From NCBI GenBank assembly GCA_030144725.1, contig JASKMD010000015.1, positions 6,575,810 through 6,639,809 of the forward strand: a DNA stretch of 64,000 bases, in the 5' to 3' direction. The translations under genes and the position numbers were made by a program. Shown here one piece after another: positions 43,901-59,700 of this stretch (position 1 is its first letter; the number at the start of each line of letters is the position of its first letter). The notes beneath the pieces were generated by a model. The model saw only the letters and a list, made by a program, of their open reading frames with translations. It had not been told where the DNA came from and made no database searches. This DNA comes from Haematococcus lacustris (Eukaryota > Chlorophyta > Chlorophyceae > Chlamydomonadales > Haematococcaceae).

Positions 43901-46303
43901 GCCCATGGCAATGTGGGCAATGTGAGCAAGTAAGCTAAGCGTGCTTGCAGTGAGCAAGCATTCCAACAAAACACCAGAGCTACACCAGTCCCAACGCCTG
44001 CAATGCCGTTACTCAGGCCCCTGCAGCCGCCAGCTGCTGCCCTACAAGCACCCATCACAGGCCGGCCAGCTGCCCTCCTGGACCCGCAGCCAACCTGGTT
44101 ATGAGGCCCTGGCAGCATTGCAGTGAGGTACTGCCCACCCCTACACGACCCCTGCGCGCTGCCTTGCAGACAACCTCTCAGCAAGCTACCCATCAAGGAG
44201 GACAGGCGCTCAGGGATAACCGCTCATGAAAACAGGACAGCCGCTCATGGACAGTCTTGCCCCAGCCTTCTGCACTGCTGCCATGCGCTGCCTGGCTTCT
44301 GCCTGGCCACGGCCAGCTGCACAACTGCAAGGCTGACCCGCTCAAGGATAACCGTGAGCACCCTTTTAAACTGCCGCCATGCGCTGCCTGGCTGCTGCCT
44401 GGCTACTGCCTGGCCATGGGGAGCCACACAATCACACGACTGACCTGCAGCTCGGGCACGTCCACGAATGTGAGGGCCGGCAGGTCAGAGACCCAAAACG
44501 CCTCCTCACGCACCGTCAGCAGCGCCAGGTCACACACCTGGCACACACAGGGTCACACTTAGTCACACAGGACCACCACAGGCCACACCACAAGTCACAC
44601 TGTGGGTCACACTGCCACAGGTGCACAGTGGAAGCTGCCTCTTACCCTGGGGCTGCTGCATCAGGGAGGCACGGGGGGCCAGCCAGGGGGGCTGTGCTCA
44701 GCAGCAGCGCAGGCCTCGCCAGGACCTTGCCAGTAGTGTGCTACATGAGCGCTTGTCTCTCCCTGACCAAGTAACCCGCCCCCCTGATGCCAGGGCCCGC
44801 CTGCCCGCTTCTCCCTTGGCCACCTCAAGCCTCTGCAGCTGCACCGTCCTTTCCACCTGGAACCGCATGGCCTGCTCTTCACTCCCCTGCACCTGTGCAG
44901 CCACCCCATCCTCCCTGCACCTCACCCCAAGATGGAAGTAGGCCACACACTACCCCTGCACGCCCCCCTCGCCCTCTTGCCACACCTTGCCCTCGCACAC
45001 AACCTCTGCCTTGAACTTCTTGGCAGTGCCTGGCCTGCGCACGTACACCGCCACTGCGTTGCTGACCTGTGGCAGCAGTATGTGCACGGGCTGCAGCTAT
45101 GCTGCTGGTGAGGCAGCGGAGGAGAGGCTGGCAGCAGGTGGAAGGGGTGCGATGAGGGTGTAGCGAAAGTAAGTGTTCAATGCAAGGGTCTTAAGCTAGA
45201 TATCATCCCTCCCTCGTTCCCTGCCGCTGCCGCTGCCGTTTCCCCTTCCCCTTCCCCTTCCCCTTCCCCTTCCCCTTCCCCTTCCCCTTCCCTCTGCCCC
45301 TGCCCCTGCCCCTGCCCCTGCCCCTGCCCCTGCCCCTGCCCCTGCCCCTGCCCCTGCCCCTGCCCCTGCCCCTGCCCCTGCCCCTGCCCCTGCCCCTGCC
45401 CCTGCCCCTGCCCCTGCCCCTGCCCCTGCCCCTGCCCCTGCCCCTGCCCCTGCCCCTGCCCCTGCCTCTGCCCCTGCCCCTGCCCCTGCCCCTGCCCCTG
45501 CCCCCGCATCCCAAGCCTAGCCCCATGCAACACACCACATGAGCATTGGTGAGAATGTGGCGCTTCTGCGTGTCAATCACAAAGGCGCTGCCAGTGCTGG
45601 CCCGCTGGGGGCACATCTGCCAGGGCTGACCATAGTTTGGGTCAACCTTTGTGGTAAACACTGCGATAGCAGGGAACGGCTCACGCCAGCTCAAATCAGG
45701 TCAGGTCAGGTCAGGTCAAGTCAGGTCAAGCCAGGCCATGACTGTAGGGCAGGACAAATTGGGGGTGAGGTGGTGTGGGGTGGACCTTTCAAGACAGAGC
45801 GCAGCGCCCAGGCCTTGCGTCGCATCTCAGCGCTGACAGCCACTGGCTTAGCTGGCGCCTGCACGCGAGCCTGCACACACACCACAGCTAGGGGAGTGAC
45901 AAGTGCTGTTCAAGTGCTGGAGCTGACCTGCAGCTGAGTGGTGTGGAGCTGTGCAGGGGGTCTATGTCTGCTTGGCTGCTGCCTGCCAGTCAGTCACAAG
46001 CCTGGGCCGGTGCAAGCTGTCGTAGCTCGGCTGGTGAAGCGGAGCTTTCAGTACATCGAGGCAAAACTTAAGTGAAACAAAATGGATTTCGCGTGGATGG
46101 CATCAGGCGGCCCACCTCACCTCATCGTCGCTGACCGCTGCGAGCTCGCCAGCCAAATCCAGGTCCGCGACAATTGAAACTGGGTGCAACATCGGTTCGC
46201 CGCTGGGATGGCGCTCAGAGGAGGCTCGTGCGATGTTGCCAGGTTGCAGAAGTTTGCGCGTAGGACGTATTTCCTTAGTTACGCTGCGCGGCCCGCTCAG
46301 CAT
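34957..46303 (-). CDS. Deg-type (DegP/HtrA) serine protease, DEG9/DEG10-like
   Basis: ATP-independent serine protease of the plant DEG9/DEG10 class, about 615 residues. Exons: 46121-46303, 45786-45870, ~45536-45690, 44986-45066, 44445-44537, 43566-43657, 41265-41411, 40513-40573, 39749-39820, 39145-39237, 38574-38635, 37780-37870, ~37472-37526, 36947-37016, 36589-36749, 36076-36147, 35192-35349, 34957-35074. Phases agree at nearly all joins; exons 2-3 and the short 37.5-kb exon are uncertain. Catalytic triad: His in ILTNAHV, Asp in VCDLALLTV, Ser in [13 protein letters not shown] regions follow ([11 protein letters not shown] to [16 protein letters not shown]; then [46 protein letters not shown]). 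The N-terminus, [19 protein letters not shown], is basic and could target an organelle. The C-terminus ends in five KNEE-type repeats. Confidence 0.93.
34970..35035 (-). repeat. 12-bp coding repeat in Deg C-terminus
   Basis: Five copies of a 12-mer (sense AAGAATGAGGAG) encode (KNEE)n just before the stop TAA at 34957-34959. Confidence 0.9.
35121..35182. repeat. (CAGCCC)n in Deg intron
   Basis: About ten hexamers ending at the 5' splice site of exon 35192-35349; the sense intron therefore begins G-rich. Confidence 0.9.
35400..36075. other. Deg intron with AT-rich island
   Basis: 35420-35870 is strongly AT-rich, rich in TTACTTAA and TAATA words, unlike anything around it. No gene is seen. Origin is unknown: organellar DNA or a TE scrap are both possible. 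Confidence 0.5.
36470..36580. repeat. (CCTGCCTGCCCC)n 12-bp repeat in Deg intron
   Basis: About nine copies immediately beside the donor of exon 36589-36749. Confidence 0.9.
36785..36870. repeat. (GGGGCA)n in Deg intron
   Basis: About fourteen hexamers, the same family as the CCCCTG arrays but on the opposite strand. Confidence 0.9.
37024..37156. repeat. (GGGTCA)n in Deg intron
   Basis: About 22 copies, starting eight bases from the acceptor of exon 36947-37016. A 14-bp CTCCTGGCAACACA repeat follows at 37313-37380. Confidence 0.92.
38112..38380. repeat. (GGGGTGA)n heptamer in Deg intron
   Basis: About 38 copies with one A-for-G variant near 38187. Confidence 0.95.
38728..38875. repeat. CAG-rich triplet array in Deg intron
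   Basis: Interrupted (CAG)n with CATCACGG and GAGGAG interruptions; non-coding here. Confidence 0.85.
39575..39675. repeat. (GTGAGT)n / (GTGTGA)n in Deg intron
   Basis: Hexamer array whose unit contains the splice-donor core GTGAGT on the antisense strand. Confidence 0.85.
40619..41150. repeat. (GCCCCT)n higher-order array in Deg intron
   Basis: GCCCCT hexamers punctuated by CCCCACTCCTGCCCC at irregular intervals (first at about 40678), giving blocks of 5-17 hexamers. One late variant reads CAACTCC (near 41078). Confidence 0.95.
41412..43565. other. Large Deg intron (2.15 kb)
   Basis: Mostly unique, with GTGTGT-rich duplicated text around 42350-42530 (CATGTGCATGTGTGTGTG occurs twice). A + frame about 42994-43137 reads [20 protein letters not shown] and ends in TGA; it may be a stray exon or chance. 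Confidence 0.45.
45239..45509. repeat. (CCCCTT)n then (CCCCTG)n in Deg intron
   Basis: About eight CCCCTT followed by about 35 CCCCTG hexamers, a visible unit switch within one array, ending just before the donor of the exon encoding the catalytic His. Confidence 0.95.
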
Positions 46304-46686
46304 CAAGACGCGACGGCTAGGCCGGTACGATGGCCTACAAGATGTCGCCCATGGAAAAGTGCATGTGGTCTCTGTTCAACATGTAAATGTAGCTTGGACA
46401 ACACAGTCATCACCAAAACAGAGAGCCAAGACACTCAAATGAATACAAAAGCTGCGCTACGCTGAACAAAAACGGGCAGCTTGGTGTCGCCATCCAACCA
46501 CTCGGTAGCTTGATGCGTGCTGTTGGCGCGCCTCAACAGCGATGTACAACTTTGCCAGGGTCCCGGACACCCCGCTCATCCCCAACCCTTGCAGGCCACC
46601 CTTCTCTCGCACACGAGGCATCAGCTACGCTCGCACTTCGCGTTTAGGAACCTCTGGTCATCCAAGGCTGAATGTGTCCTGTCGCT
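46304..46686. promoter_or_regulatory. Spacer between NOL 3' end and Deg start
   Basis: Only 383 bp between the NOL stop (46687-46689) and the Deg ATG (46303), both on the minus strand. It must hold the NOL 3' UTR and the Deg promoter. I found no TATA box or minus-strand TGTAA. Confidence 0.6.
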
Positions 46687-52974
<6,288 letters not shown>

Positions 52975-53313
52975 AGATTTCGCAGATGCTTAACATGCCG
53001 CATGGCAGTTGAGGAGCGGAAGAGGCACACTGTGGACCGCAGCACTTGCACCGCAACACCTTCCCCCGCCCCGGTGCGCTACTGTCCGCTCCAGCCACCA
53101 TGGTCATGGTTCACAGGGTTCACAGTAGCACCTACATCACCGGACACCGGACACCGGACACCCGACACCCGACACCGGAACCCGGAACTCAATGCACATT
53201 TCATGTCAAACATCATGTGATGCTCGTTACCAATACGTTGCAGCCAATCTCTTGAGACAATGGGAGGTTTGGCTGGGTGGCGGGCTGGGTGTTAGGCTGG
53301 GTGTTCATGGCAC
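52975..53313. promoter_or_regulatory. NOL upstream region
   Basis: Presumed NOL promoter. No TATA box stands out. A short GACACCGGACACC tandem repeat is at about 53138-53178. Confidence 0.4.
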
Positions 53314-54991
53314 CCAGTCCTGGCTCAGCGGAAAGTCCGTCCTTACAGCAATGTAAGAAAGCTTCTTCAACCCCCTTGTCCCTCACTAGGGCCTCCATTT
53401 GAGCCGGACCAGTAGTGGCCACTAGCAGCCACTAGCGGGAATGTACCAGTGGGCAATAGTGGCCCGACTCAAATGGTGTTATTGGGCTGTGTGGAGTAAA
53501 CCCAGTGCACATGGCACATGAGCCGCCTACCACCTACATTATTGCCTGACCCGTCAGGGCTATCGTGTAGAGTTGGCATGACAAAACATGCACTAATTGT
53601 AAGCTGATGACAGCTCAGATGGGGGGGGCACACACTACTGTGCCTCAGCAGGCTGCTGCTGCTGCTGGGCCTTTGGTGGCTTATCTCGCAGCCGCTTGTA
53701 GCCCAGGCCAGGGTACTCCTTTCCCTTGGCTGGCAGCGCTCCCTGGTCTGGCCAGTAGCACAGCTCTAGCGGCCGCCACCTGCTCTCCCCAATGCGTTGC
53801 ATGTTCAGAGCTGCATTGCTGTCCCTGTCCAGCCATCTGCCTGGCTGTGGTGCTGGCTTGGCTTTGGCAGCCTTGCCCTTGCCCTTGCCCTTGCCCTGGG
53901 TGGGCTCAGCTGCCGGCTTGCTGCGCTTGGCTGGAGGGGGAGTTCTGGGCCCTGGCTCTGAGGCTGCTGGCTGTGTGGCTGCCTGGCTGTTGCGTGGGGC
54001 CTGTGGGGGCTTGCGGGGGGCCACTACAGGGCACCACATCAGGCCCTGGACTGGCTGGTCACGCTCCTGGCTCCAGGCTGGGCGCACCAGGCGGGGTTCC
54101 ACCTGCCCTGCTGGGGGCTTCCAGCCTGCAGGCCTTGTGGCACTGAATTTGTCCAGCTCCTCCTCACAGGGCTGCTGGCCATTCACTGCTGAGCTGACCC
54201 GGCTGGTGCGGTGCTCATCCACAAGCACCACCCTGCCTCGCCGCTGGCCTGCGCCCCTGGGCCTGCACACCACCTTGCAGCAGGCTCGCAGCACCGCATC
54301 AGCACCCCACCCATCCCCAGTGCCAATGGTAGCTGCACCAAAGAACACCACCAGCTGCTTGGCATGCCCATGGCGCTCCATGGCCACCTTAGCCACCTCC
54401 TCCTCCAGCTGCAGCCATGCACACAAGGCACATACATGGTGGCTGACATGGTGGCACACGGTTAGGCATGGCACAATCAAGTACTCTTTCGTTTCGTACC
54501 CACCACCTCTCAGTCCCTTACCCTCCCTCCCTCCCTCCCCACCCTCACCTTCAGCTCCGCCTAGACTGGCTGCCTGGCCAGCCTGGCCAGGGGCAGGGGC
54601 AGACTATGGCACAGGCATTGGCGACTGTATCCACTCTCACGACTCTCACTCTCGCGACTTACATTGACAACAGTTACATTGGCACCAGTTAGATTGGTCA
54701 TGCTCACCCATTACACAGTGTAAGTAGGTTGAGGACACCATCAGAATCAAGAAGGCTATGTTCAGTGTTTGCGAGTGACGAGACCCCATCAGACCCAAAC
54801 TAGGCATCACTGGCAAGCCAAGGCATTGACATCCGTGGCTAGGGCTCCATTTGATACGGCACAACACAAACCAACTGAACCTCACTTTTCCTTCATAAGT
54901 ACGTCCAATGGCGGCAGCGGCCAGGTGTGGGAGGATACACATTCACTGCAAGTCGTGAAGCCAGTCCAGTCCAGGCTGAGCGGAAAGTCTG
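53314..54991 (-). mobile_element. Fanzor/TnpB-like element bounded by 26-bp direct repeats
   Basis: Direct repeats 53314-53339 and 54966-54991 (CCAGTCC(T/A)GGCT(C/G)AGCGGAAAG(TC), 23 of 26 identical) flank a 1.6-kb segment whose only coding is the C-terminal half of a Fanzor-like protein. The repeats may be element ends or duplicated target; I cannot tell which. Confidence 0.5.
53635..54408 (-). pseudogene. Fanzor/TnpB-like nuclease, C-terminal half
   Basis: Fanzor proteins are eukaryotic RNA-guided nucleases related to IS605 TnpB. This frame starts after a splice acceptor at 54409-54410 and carries KQLVVFFGAATIGTG, then VLVDEHRTSRVSSAVNGQQP (position of the RuvC-II Glu and the 'RTS' that precedes the zinc ribbon), PVQGLMWCPVV, a Lys/Ala/Pro-rich insert, and RWLDRDSNAALNMQRIGES, matching the RuvC-III 'DRDxNAAxN' motif. 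The zinc-ribbon cysteines after RTS are mostly absent. The N-terminal half, including the first RuvC Asp, was not found; upstream (about 54545-54570) a possible exon contains a stop. Probably an inactive derivative. Function inferred from motifs only. Confidence 0.6.
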
Positions 54992-55315
54992 GAGACTCAA
55001 TTTTGTAAGGACTCAAGCACAGTACATCCAACACAGAACATCCAACAACAAGTGTAGCAGACCACCAAGACAAAAACAAATGCACATTGTGCACATCAAC
55101 ACGCATGAACATGGATGAACATCTACATATAAAAAATATAAGGGGGCAAGATGAAAAATGTGCTCGGAATGGCCTGCAAACGCGCGCACAGCCTCCTCTA
55201 ATCAGAGCCACTAACCATACAAGAAGACAGCCCGCACTGGACTCCGCACTGGGCAGTGAGATTCACTTTCGATTGGCGACTTTTTGAGACGAATAATTAC
55301 GTTCGAGCTGCGATC
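54992..55315. promoter_or_regulatory. Upstream region of Gln-rich gene
   Basis: Includes a [17 protein letters not shown] block at about 55128-55140, roughly 180 bp before the ATG at 55316. Whether it serves as a TATA box is inference. Confidence 0.35.
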
Positions 55316-55941
55316 ATGGCTCGGCACGTGGTGGCGCCAGTGCGCGGAATGAAATACAACATCACGCAGGTTGGCCCATCAATTTGAACTGACAGCCGCA
55401 GTCCAGGGACTGGGCTGCACCTCACGGATGCGGCGCTTGGCCGTGGCGTGGGTGGCGTGCACTTTGCGCACTGCCTACGCGCACTGCCTATGCGTGCACT
55501 TTGCGCACTGCCTATGCGGTAAAACATGCTCAGCCTCTGCTTCAGCGCAAGGGAGCCTCACGTCCCCAATGCACCTGATGGCAGGTGTCTAGCCCCGAAA
55601 AGCAGCCAGGCGAGCAGCAGGGGCAGCAACAGCAAGGGGCAGCAGCTGCAGGGGCAGAAGGGCCAGGGGCAGCAGCAGCGGCAGCAGCAGTAGTAGGCAG
55701 CAGGCAACAGCAGGGGCAGGAGCAGCAAGGGCAGCAGCAGCAGGGGCAGCAGCAGCAGCAGCAGCAGCAGCAGGGCAGCAGCAGCAGCAGGGCAGCAGCA
55801 GCAGCAGGGCAGCAGCAGCAGCAGCTGCGGCAGCGGCATCAGCGGCAGGGGTGGCGGCGGCAACAGCAGGGGCTGCAGCAGCAGGGGCAGCAGCAGCAGG
55901 GGCTGCAGCAACAGGGGCAGCAGCAGCAGGGGCAGCAGTAA
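55316..55941 (+). CDS. Gln-rich low-complexity protein, 5' part
   Basis: Exon 1 (55316-55369) encodes MARHVVAPVRGMKYNITQ and ends at a GT donor. Exon 2 from 55585, after ATGGCAG, reads VSSPEKQPGEQQGQQQQG in phase and then turns into Gln/Ala/Ser low complexity until TAA at 55939-55941. The CAG-rich array continues to about 56390, so the stop could be the end or an intron could intervene. Unknown function. Intron 1 carries a tandem GCACTTTGCGCACTGCCTA repeat (55466-55517). Confidence 0.5.
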
Positions 55942-56395
55942 CAGGGGCAGCAGGGGCAGCAGAAGGCAGCAGTAGGCAGCGGTAGGCAACAGCAAGGGCA
56001 GGAGCAGCAGGGGCAGCAGCAGGGGCAAGAGCAGCAAGGGCAGCAGCAGTAGGGGCAGCAGTAGCAGGGGCAGCAGCAGCAGGGGCAGCAGCAACAGGGG
56101 CAGCAGGGGCAGCAGAAGGTAGCAGTAGGCAGCGGTAGGCAACAGCAAGGGCAGGAGCAGCAGGGGCAGCAGCGGCAGCTGCGAGGCAGCAGCGGCATCA
56201 GCGGCAGCGGCATCAGCGGCCGCGGCAGCAGCAGGGGCAGCAGCAGCGGCATCATCACCAGCAGCAGCAGCATGGGCAGCAACAGCGGCATCATCATCAG
56301 CAGCAGCAGGGGTAGCAGTAGCAGGGGCAGAAGCAGCAGGGGCAGGAGCAGGGGTAGCAGTAGCAGGGGCAGCAGCAGCAGGGGCAGCAGTCAAT
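55600..56395. repeat. CAG/GCAGCAGGGGCAG compound array
   Basis: About 800 bp of interrupted CAG triplets and GGGGCAGCAG units, with a longer duplicated segment (AGAAGG.AGCAGTAGGCAGCGG at about 55960 and 56110). Confidence 0.92.
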
Positions 56396-56761
56396 TGACA
56401 ACCAACATGGCATGATGGCGTAACAACATATTGGCATGATGGCATGACAACATATTGGCATAACGACATGTTGGCAAAACATTAACTTTGCTTTGATACT
56501 GCTTTGCTGTTGATGCTATGAACATGTTGCATTGGGCCCTCAACAGGTTGTAGCTTTACGGCCGTCCCAGCCACGCATTGCAGCCATGTCTTTCTGTCCG
56601 TCCGATGTGGGACGGGCCTACTGTACTAGTAAACATGTATATCCATGCAACGATGAAGACATGGTTGCTATGAACGGCATTGAAAACATGACAAGCCGTG
56701 CAAGTTAGCGACTGCCATGAAAACACTTCTACTGACCAAACACACTCCTTTCCTCAATCTT
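56396..56761. other. No gene recognised
   Basis: Unique sequence with a short ATGGCATGA / CATATTGGCAT tandem duplication (56408-56475). Confidence 0.5.
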
Positions 56762-59700
56762 TTACCTCTGGGGGTTGGCTTGTATCCACCCAAGCCCTGC
56801 CTCCTTTGTGAAACAACTACTACCAAACACTGATAAAACACTGAAAGACTGCCTTAGCCCACTCTCACACACCGCCCGACACGGCAGCATACTCCTGCTG
56901 CTGCTGCTGCACGCCTCAAACACTCGTGTGGCCGCTGCTGTCCGCATCAAGCGGTCCAAGTCCGTCCCCAGTGGACAGCCACTTAGGCCCTGGATGTCCT
57001 CAGTGATGGTGGTGGGCAGGGTGCTGGCAAGCATACCGGGCAGGGTGCTGGCGTTGCCCCAGCTGGTGTAGGTTTTGCAGGGGCTGTACAGGCTGCTGAT
57101 AACACATTGCGGCATGGGACAGCATCATGCCTTCTGGCATGCATTGGGTGCTCCAAACTGAAGAGTCTCAGCTGAAGGATGGGGCAGCCTGTGTGTGCAC
57201 CTGCGCAAGCAGACAAGCAGACACAGCCCACCGCGAGTCATCCACCGCGACACTGCACTCATCACATGATGTGCATTGATCACCTGATATGGACATACTC
57301 ACTGTCACCAGCTCCTGCTGGAGGAGGGTTAATGGAGGGTAGGGCTTGGGCATTGCTTGCAAAGAGGATTGGCCGTGGGTGGGTGTAAGGCAAGGAACAC
57401 ATGGCAGATGGTTCGTTGATCAGTCTTGCATGCGTGCATGCAAGGCTACATGGACGCCACACTCACAGAAGGTAAGCAGTACCATGCGCAGAGTGCAGTG
57501 TACCATGCGCACCGGGGGGGTGGGGGGTTGGGGGGGGGAGTGTGTGTGGGGGGTGGGGTGGGGTGGGGTGGGGGATGGGGGGTGTGGGGTGTGTGTGTGT
57601 GTGGGGGGGGGTGAGCACTCCGCCCTGTCAGCCGTGCAGGTGTCTGGTGTGAACTCCGGTTCAGCAGTGACACACGGTGGGTGTCAGCTGCCAAGGGGCC
57701 CACTCCCTGCTCCCGTGCTGCCCTCACCCGGTGCCACTGCTCAGGTCATCCTGCTCCAGCAGCAGCTCAGGCACAACAAAGTAGGGCGCCCCGGCCAGCA
57801 GCAGGACTGCGGGCGCGGTCTGGTTGTTGGCCTGGGGAACACGTTGCAGCGTCAGGGAGTTGGTGAGGGGCCAGCGGTTGGAGCCCATGAAGGCCGTGGA
57901 TTTTGTAGAGGCGTTGCCGATGTTGAGGGACGCCAGGGCACGGTCCACTTTCACCTGAGGGCAGGGGTGGCCATAGCTGATGGTGATGGTGGTGGGTAGA
58001 AGGTGACAGCCTTGAGATGTGGAGTGCCAATGAGCTGTGAGCAAGAAGTGCCAAACATTGACATAAGGAGACACACAGCAGCCATCGCCACGCCATTGCC
58101 GCGCCATCGCCACTCTGCCTGCTGCCACTAGTTGGTGATGAGTTCACATAGGTGGTGGTGGCTTTACATTGAAACTCGGGCATGATGACTGGTGACCTGC
58201 TCTATAGGGGAGGGGAGGGCAAGGGGAAGGGCAGGTAAGAGAGAGGGTGAGGGCGGGGGGACGCTCCACTGGCACCGGGTGGCGGCAGAATGAGGCAGAT
58301 GGGGGTTGGTGAGTGGGTAGGTGAGGCTTGAGGCGGGTTGCGGCGCGGCTGCAGGCTAGCCAGCCAGGGTAGTGCAGTCACATTCGGTCCCCGGCCCAGG
58401 AGCAGGCAAACAAGCAGGGTGAGGCAGGCGGGTGGTCACATCAACATCGCGTCTGACCTGCAGACCGCTGCCGCACACTCTCCAGCGGCCTTGGGATGAC
58501 ACGAAGGCGCCAAGCTGGGGGCTGTAAGACCGGGCCACAAACTTGCCATCACTCTGTGGACAGCAGCAGGGGCGGAAGGGGTTACAATCTAACCCTCAAC
58601 TCTCTAGCGTATATTGTATCAAATATCGTATAGTGTATCTGTCATATTATGTATTATATTACATTTTCTGTTCTTTGAATCCATACTCAATAATCACGCA
58701 GGGACCATCCTGCTAGGGCGCGCCTCTTGCAGCCCAGGCAATGTCGTATTCCCCTCCACTGCCAGGACTCCGGGAGGCCGACAGGGCGGTGGAGCAGCAT
58801 AGGAGCATGGCAGCAGCTGGGGTGGGATGAGCAGGTGGAGGGGATATGGGCTAGTGAGGTGATGCAGGCTAGGAAGGCGATGGTGGGACGCTGGTGGAAG
58901 AGTTGTTGTGGTAGGTAGGGTGAAGCAGGGGTGAGAGCAGCAGGGGCAGCAGCAGGCAGGGCCGCAGGGGCAGGGACAGGGGCAGCGAGGGCAGCAGGCT
59001 TGGGCTGGGGCTGCGGCTGGGGCTGCGGGTGTCGCCTCAAGCAACGTACCTTGAGGGTGATGACTGCCTGTGCGGTGGCAAACGATGCCTGCGCTTCAGC
59101 CAGGCTGCTTATTGAGTTGTTGCTCGCGGCAGCTGCCACCAGGCTGTGGTCAGCGATCCACTGCATACACACAGGCAGCACTCTCCCGTCATATGCCCCA
59201 CAGCGGAGCAAGCCAGGGGGATGGGCCAGGCAGCCCTACCAGGCTGACGGATGTGACGGGAACCAGCCTGAACCAGCCAGTACCATGGAACCAGCCTGGC
59301 GCAGCCTGGCGACTCACTAGTAGTAGCTGAGTGAGATTACACACATGCAAACATGTTGTTCCTTGTTGGGCAAGTTTTGTTGGTCTGGTGACTCACTGCC
59401 ACCATGATGTGTTTCGTGCTCCTCTCCAGTCACCCATCCTAGAATTCAGTGCCAATGCCTTGGTGGTGCACCAACAGCATCAGCAGCCAAGCCCAACCCC
59501 ATGCCCGGTGCACCCCAGCCGCCCACTCACCGCCCTCCACGGCAGCGCACTCCTGCTGCTGCTGCTGCACGCCACAAGATTCGTGTCGCCGGCTGCTGTC
59601 CACATCAAGCGGTCCAAATCCGTCCCCAATGGACAGCCACTCAGGCCCTGGATGTCCTCAGTGATGGTGGTGGGCAGGGTGCTGGCCAGCATACCGGGCA

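Noticed and set aside
57501..57614. Gly/Val-rich frame of GGGTGGGG repeats
   Set aside because: Translation of a G-rich intronic stretch between the exons at 57728 and 57092.
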